A DNA stretch of 64,000 bases from CALCHA01 sp035548175 (GTDB taxonomy: Bacteria > Planctomycetota > Phycisphaerae > WQYP01): assembly GCA_035548175.1 (NCBI GenBank), contig DASZTO010000024.1:1-64000 (forward strand), read 5' to 3'. The notes under the pieces are model-generated. The model was given only the letters and a program-made list of their open reading frames with translations. It had not been told where the DNA came from and made no database searches. A program made the position numbers and the translations under genes. Below are positions 61,725-64,000 of this stretch, piece by piece. The first letter of the stretch is position 1, and the number at the start of each line of letters is the position of its first letter.

Positions 61725-63464
61725 ATGGGCATCACCTCCTCCCTCGTCACAGGTCTCTCCGGTCTCTCCACCTCACAGTCCCAGATCGACGTCGTCGGAA
61801 ACAACATCGCCAACGTCAACACCGTCGGCTTCAAATCCTCCCGACTCGATTTCAAAACCCAGTTCCTCGAAAACTTCTCCTACGGCACCGCGCCCTCCGC
61901 CGACGTCGGCGGAACCAACCCCCTTCAGATCGGACTGGGCACCCAGGCCGGCGCTATCACCAAAGACTTCGGCGACGGATCGCTACAGGTCACCGGCGTC
62001 CCCACCAATATGGCCATCCAGGGCAACGGCTTCTTTGTCCTCAAAGACGGCACGCGGCAGGTCTACACCCGCGACGGCTCCTTCCAGCTCAATGGCCTCA
62101 ACCAACTCGTCTCCGGCACCGGCCAGCTCGTCCAGGGTTACGGCGCCGACGCCAACTACAACATCACCGCCGGCGTCCTCACCAACCTCACCATCCCCGT
62201 CGGCTCCCTCACCGTCGCTCAGGCTACCTCCAAAACCACCTTCACCGGAAACCTCAACACCGGCGGCGATCTCCCCACCGCCGTCTCCGACCTCACCCTC
62301 GGACAGCCCCTCTACCTCACCGACGGCGCCGGCGGCGTCAACCCCACCACGCCTCCCACCGGCGCAACGCTCCTCACCGACATCACCGATTCCACCGGCG
62401 CCGCCCAGTTCCAGCTTGGCGATGTCATCACCCTCAAGGGAACCAAAGGCGTTCAGGACACCCGCGCCATCGCCCCCGAAACACTCACCGTCACCGGAAC
62501 CACCACCCTCGCCGACCTCCAGTCCTTCTTCACCGGCACCCTCGGCATCGATACCACCGCCGGCGCTAACGGCGCCATCGCCACCACTCCCGGCGTCACC
62601 ATCCCCGCCACCGGAAACACCGCCACCCTCACCATCGACGGCAACCCAGGCCTCGAAAATGACCTCACGCTCGACAACAACTCCTTTTCCATCACCCGCG
62701 CAGGCACCGTCCTCACCCCCTACACCTTCACCAAAAATTCCACCGCCGACGGCGAATCCACCGCCACCTCCATGACCGCTTACGATTCCCTCGGCACGCC
62801 CATCACCGTCAACATCACCGCCGTCCTCGAATCCAAATCCAGCTCCGGCTCCACCTGGCGCTACTTCGCCACCTCCCCCGCTAACACCAACCTCGCCCCG
62901 CCAAGCTCCACCGCCGTCGGCACCGGCACCCTCTCCTTCGATACCTCCGGACACCAGGTCTCCTCCACAACGCCCATCGTCAACATCAATCGCGCCGGCA
63001 CCGGCGCACAGCCCAACCTCTCCGTCAATATCGACTTCTCGCAAATCACAGCCCTCTCCGGCACCTCCAGCCAGATCGCCTCCACCTACCAGGACGGCTC
63101 GCCCCCGGGAACCCTCACCTCCTTCGCCATCGGCACCGACGGCATCATCATGGGCTCCTTCTCCAACGGCCTCTCCCGCACCGTCGGTCAGGTCGCACTC
63201 GCCACCTTCCGCAACAACGAAGGCCTCATCGACGATGGCTCCAATACCTACATCGAAGGACCCAACTCCGGTAACGCCATCATCTCCGCACCCCAACAAC
63301 TCTCCTCGGGACGCATCGTCGCGGGCTCCCTCGAACTCTCAAACGTCGACCTCTCCTCCGAATTCGTTCAGCTCATCGCCGCCTCCACCGCCTTCTCCGC
63401 CAGCTCCAAAGTCATCACCACCAGCAACCAACTCCTCCAGGACCTCCTCTCCTCCGTCCACTAA
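61725..63464 (+). CDS. flgE: Flagellar hook protein FlgE
   Basis: Main hook subunit. The 579-residue product has the axial-protein N-terminus 'LSGLSTSQSQIDVVGNNIAN', 'VNTVGFKSSRLDFKTQF', the D1 region 'GFFVLKDGTRQVYTRDGSF', a long Thr/Gly-rich surface domain (about 170-430) and the C-terminal 'NVDLSSEFVQLIAASTAFSA', ending 'KVITTSNQLLQDLLS'. Size is larger than Salmonella FlgE (403) because of the surface domain. The 176-base spacer before it has hairpins around GGGGCGG/CCGCCCC but no well-spaced sigma-54 promoter. Confidence 0.95.
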   Translation: MGITSSLVTGLSGLSTSQSQIDVVGNNIANVNTVGFKSSRLDFKTQFLENFSYGTAPSADVGGTNPLQIGLGTQAGAITKDFGDGSLQVTGVPTNMAIQGNGFFVLKDGTRQVYTRDGSFQLNGLNQLVSGTGQLVQGYGADANYNITAGVLTNLTIPVGSLTVAQATSKTTFTGNLNTGGDLPTAVSDLTLGQPLYLTDGAGGVNPTTPPTGATLLTDITDSTGAAQFQLGDVITLKGTKGVQDTRAIAPETLTVTGTTTLADLQSFFTGTLGIDTTAGANGAIATTPGVTIPATGNTATLTIDGNPGLENDLTLDNNSFSITRAGTVLTPYTFTKNSTADGESTATSMTAYDSLGTPITVNITAVLESKSSSGSTWRYFATSPANTNLAPPSSTAVGTGTLSFDTSGHQVSSTTPIVNINRAGTGAQPNLSVNIDFSQITALSGTSSQIASTYQDGSPPGTLTSFAIGTDGIIMGSFSNGLSRTVGQVALATFRNNEGLIDDGSNTYIEGPNSGNAIISAPQQLSSGRIVAGSLELSNVDLSSEFVQLIAASTAFSASSKVITTSNQLLQDLLSSVH

Positions 63465-63470
63465 CATCTT

Positions 63471-63491
63471 CTGACTACGGACTACTGACCA
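63471..63491 (+). repeat. Three degenerate 7-nt units before flbD
   Basis: CTGACTA, CGGACTA and CTGACCA in register just upstream of the flbD ATG at 63499. Same family as the fliI-fliJ spacer array. Confidence 0.7.
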
Positions 63492-63498
63492 CCGCCCC

Positions 63499-63696
63499 AT
63501 GATCCCCGTCACCAAACTCTCCAACCAGCCCGTCGTGATCAACGCCGAACTCATCAAGTTCGTCGAATCCACGCCCGACACCCTCATCACCCTCACCACC
63601 GGCGATCGCGTGCTCGTCAAGGAATCCATGGACGAAATCATCCGCCGCGCCATCGACTACGGCCGCTCCCTCCGCCGCCTCCTCCCACCATCATAA
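63499..63696 (+). CDS. flbD: Flagellar FlbD-family protein
   Basis: The 65-residue product matches the small FlbD family: 'MIPVTKLSNQPVVINAELIK', 'FVESTPDTLITLTTGDRVLV' and 'KESMDEIIRRAIDYGRSLR'. In spirochaetes and firmicutes the gene lies between flgE and motA. Function is poorly defined; it is not the Caulobacter regulator of the same name. It is the last gene of the operon here, as the next gene is convergent. Confidence 0.9.
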   Translation: MIPVTKLSNQPVVINAELIKFVESTPDTLITLTTGDRVLVKESMDEIIRRAIDYGRSLRRLLPPS

Positions 63697-63770
63697 AACC
63701 GTGATCCCTCCCAACACCCATCGCTCCCTCCCTGGAATCCCACCACCCCAAAATATCCAATCTACAAATC

Positions 63771-63872
63771 AAAATTCGTGAAAATTTGTGCAAATTCGTG
63801 GACAATTCCCACCGTCGGCGGGGGGGGGGGACTTTCGTGCCTTTCGTGCCCTTCGTGGCTAATTTACGTCGC
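63771..63872 (+). repeat. Right-end intergenic repeats: AATTCGTG units, poly-G, TTTCGTG copy C
   Basis: Three 10-nt units (AAAATTCGTG, AAAATTTGTG, CAAATTCGTG, 63771-63800), a run of 11 G (63820-63830), then the TTTCGTG-type repeat (63831-63872, ending in GGCTAATTTACGTCG). The last is nearly identical to the end of copy B at 54768-54812. Confidence 0.8.
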
Positions 63873-63874
63873 CG

Positions 63875-64000
63875 TCACTGCAGCGTCTTCAAAGCCTCCA
63901 CCGCCATCGCCACCTCAGGCACCTTCCCCTCCGCGCTCATCCCCGCCAGCGCCCCCACATCCTCCAGGTGCATCCGCGCCAACCCAGACTGCCCCAGCTT
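63875..64000 (-). CDS. C-terminus of an unknown protein, cut by window edge
   Basis: Reading leftwards from the edge, an open frame encodes 41 residues (including 'GLARMHLEDVGALAGMSAEG' and 'EVAMAVEALKTLQ') and ends at TGA 63875-63877. The codon pattern (GCG, CTG, GAG) is that of real genes nearby, and the repeat block ends just two bases before the stop. No family is recognisable from so short a tail. Being convergent with flbD, it marks the end of the flagellar operon. Confidence 0.55.
   Translation of the reverse strand, partial: KLGQSGLARMHLEDVGALAGMSAEGKVPEVAMAVEALKTLQ

Overview
The window is GC-rich Gram-negative bacterial DNA. An outer-membrane LpxR-type barrel, an archaeal/eukaryal-type prolyl-tRNA synthetase, several Uma2 proteins, numerous glycan enzymes and a FlbD/MotE-type flagellar operon together suggest a planctomycete, perhaps Phycisphaerae-like. 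That placement is an inference from gene content, since no rRNA gene is present. I found no tRNA, rRNA, CRISPR array or prophage. The only mobile-element hint is a possible transposase N-terminus cut by the left edge.

Layout. 0-6 kb: class I fumarase, a coiled-coil membrane protein, an RlmN/Cfr radical SAM enzyme and an exported protein with secretin-like STN domains. 5.7-6.6 kb: a divergent gene-free region with three ~99-bp repeats (hairpin plus an invariant GGAGGAGGAAACGAG-type linker), then a 14-bp stem closed by a T-tract. It looks like an undescribed structured RNA. 6.6-18.2 kb: a large lipoprotein-like glycan-active protein, a toxin-antitoxin-like nucleotidyltransferase pair, then housekeeping genes (proS, myo-inositol-phosphate synthase, rRNA methyltransferase, rpsT, ffh, ispG) and two Uma2 genes. 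18.5-23.7 kb: a glycan island with two methyltransferases, a GT6 (ABO-like) transferase, GT2 and CgeB-type transferases, with an 11-nt poly-C tract between two divergent members. 23.8-33 kb: EVE and ankyrin proteins, a PfkB kinase, nuoN/nuoM without the rest of nuo, and a second glycan/membrane set. 33-45.9 kb: gcvT/gcvH, an SDR, a TlpA-like thioredoxin, LpxR, a lipoprotein, dapA, frr, a TPR-glycosyltransferase, clpB, a phosphatase-like protein and a GtrB-like transferase.

46-63.7 kb: flagellar region. A TPR protein is followed by flgN, a histidine kinase and a sigma-54 activator. A well-formed sigma-54 promoter then precedes flgB-flgC-fliE-fliF-fliG-fliH-fliI-fliJ-motE-like-fliK-flgD-flgE-flbD. 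The kinase/activator pair next to a -24/-12 promoter suggests a local class II to class III flagellar switch. Several spacers of this operon are filled with different short tandem repeats (7-, 8-, 9- and 10-nt units), and related sequences occur elsewhere in the window. A convergent partial gene ends the operon, so motAB, fliLMNPQR and flhAB must lie elsewhere.

The strand bias (G- versus C-rich) changes several times, sometimes inside single genes and independent of gene direction.
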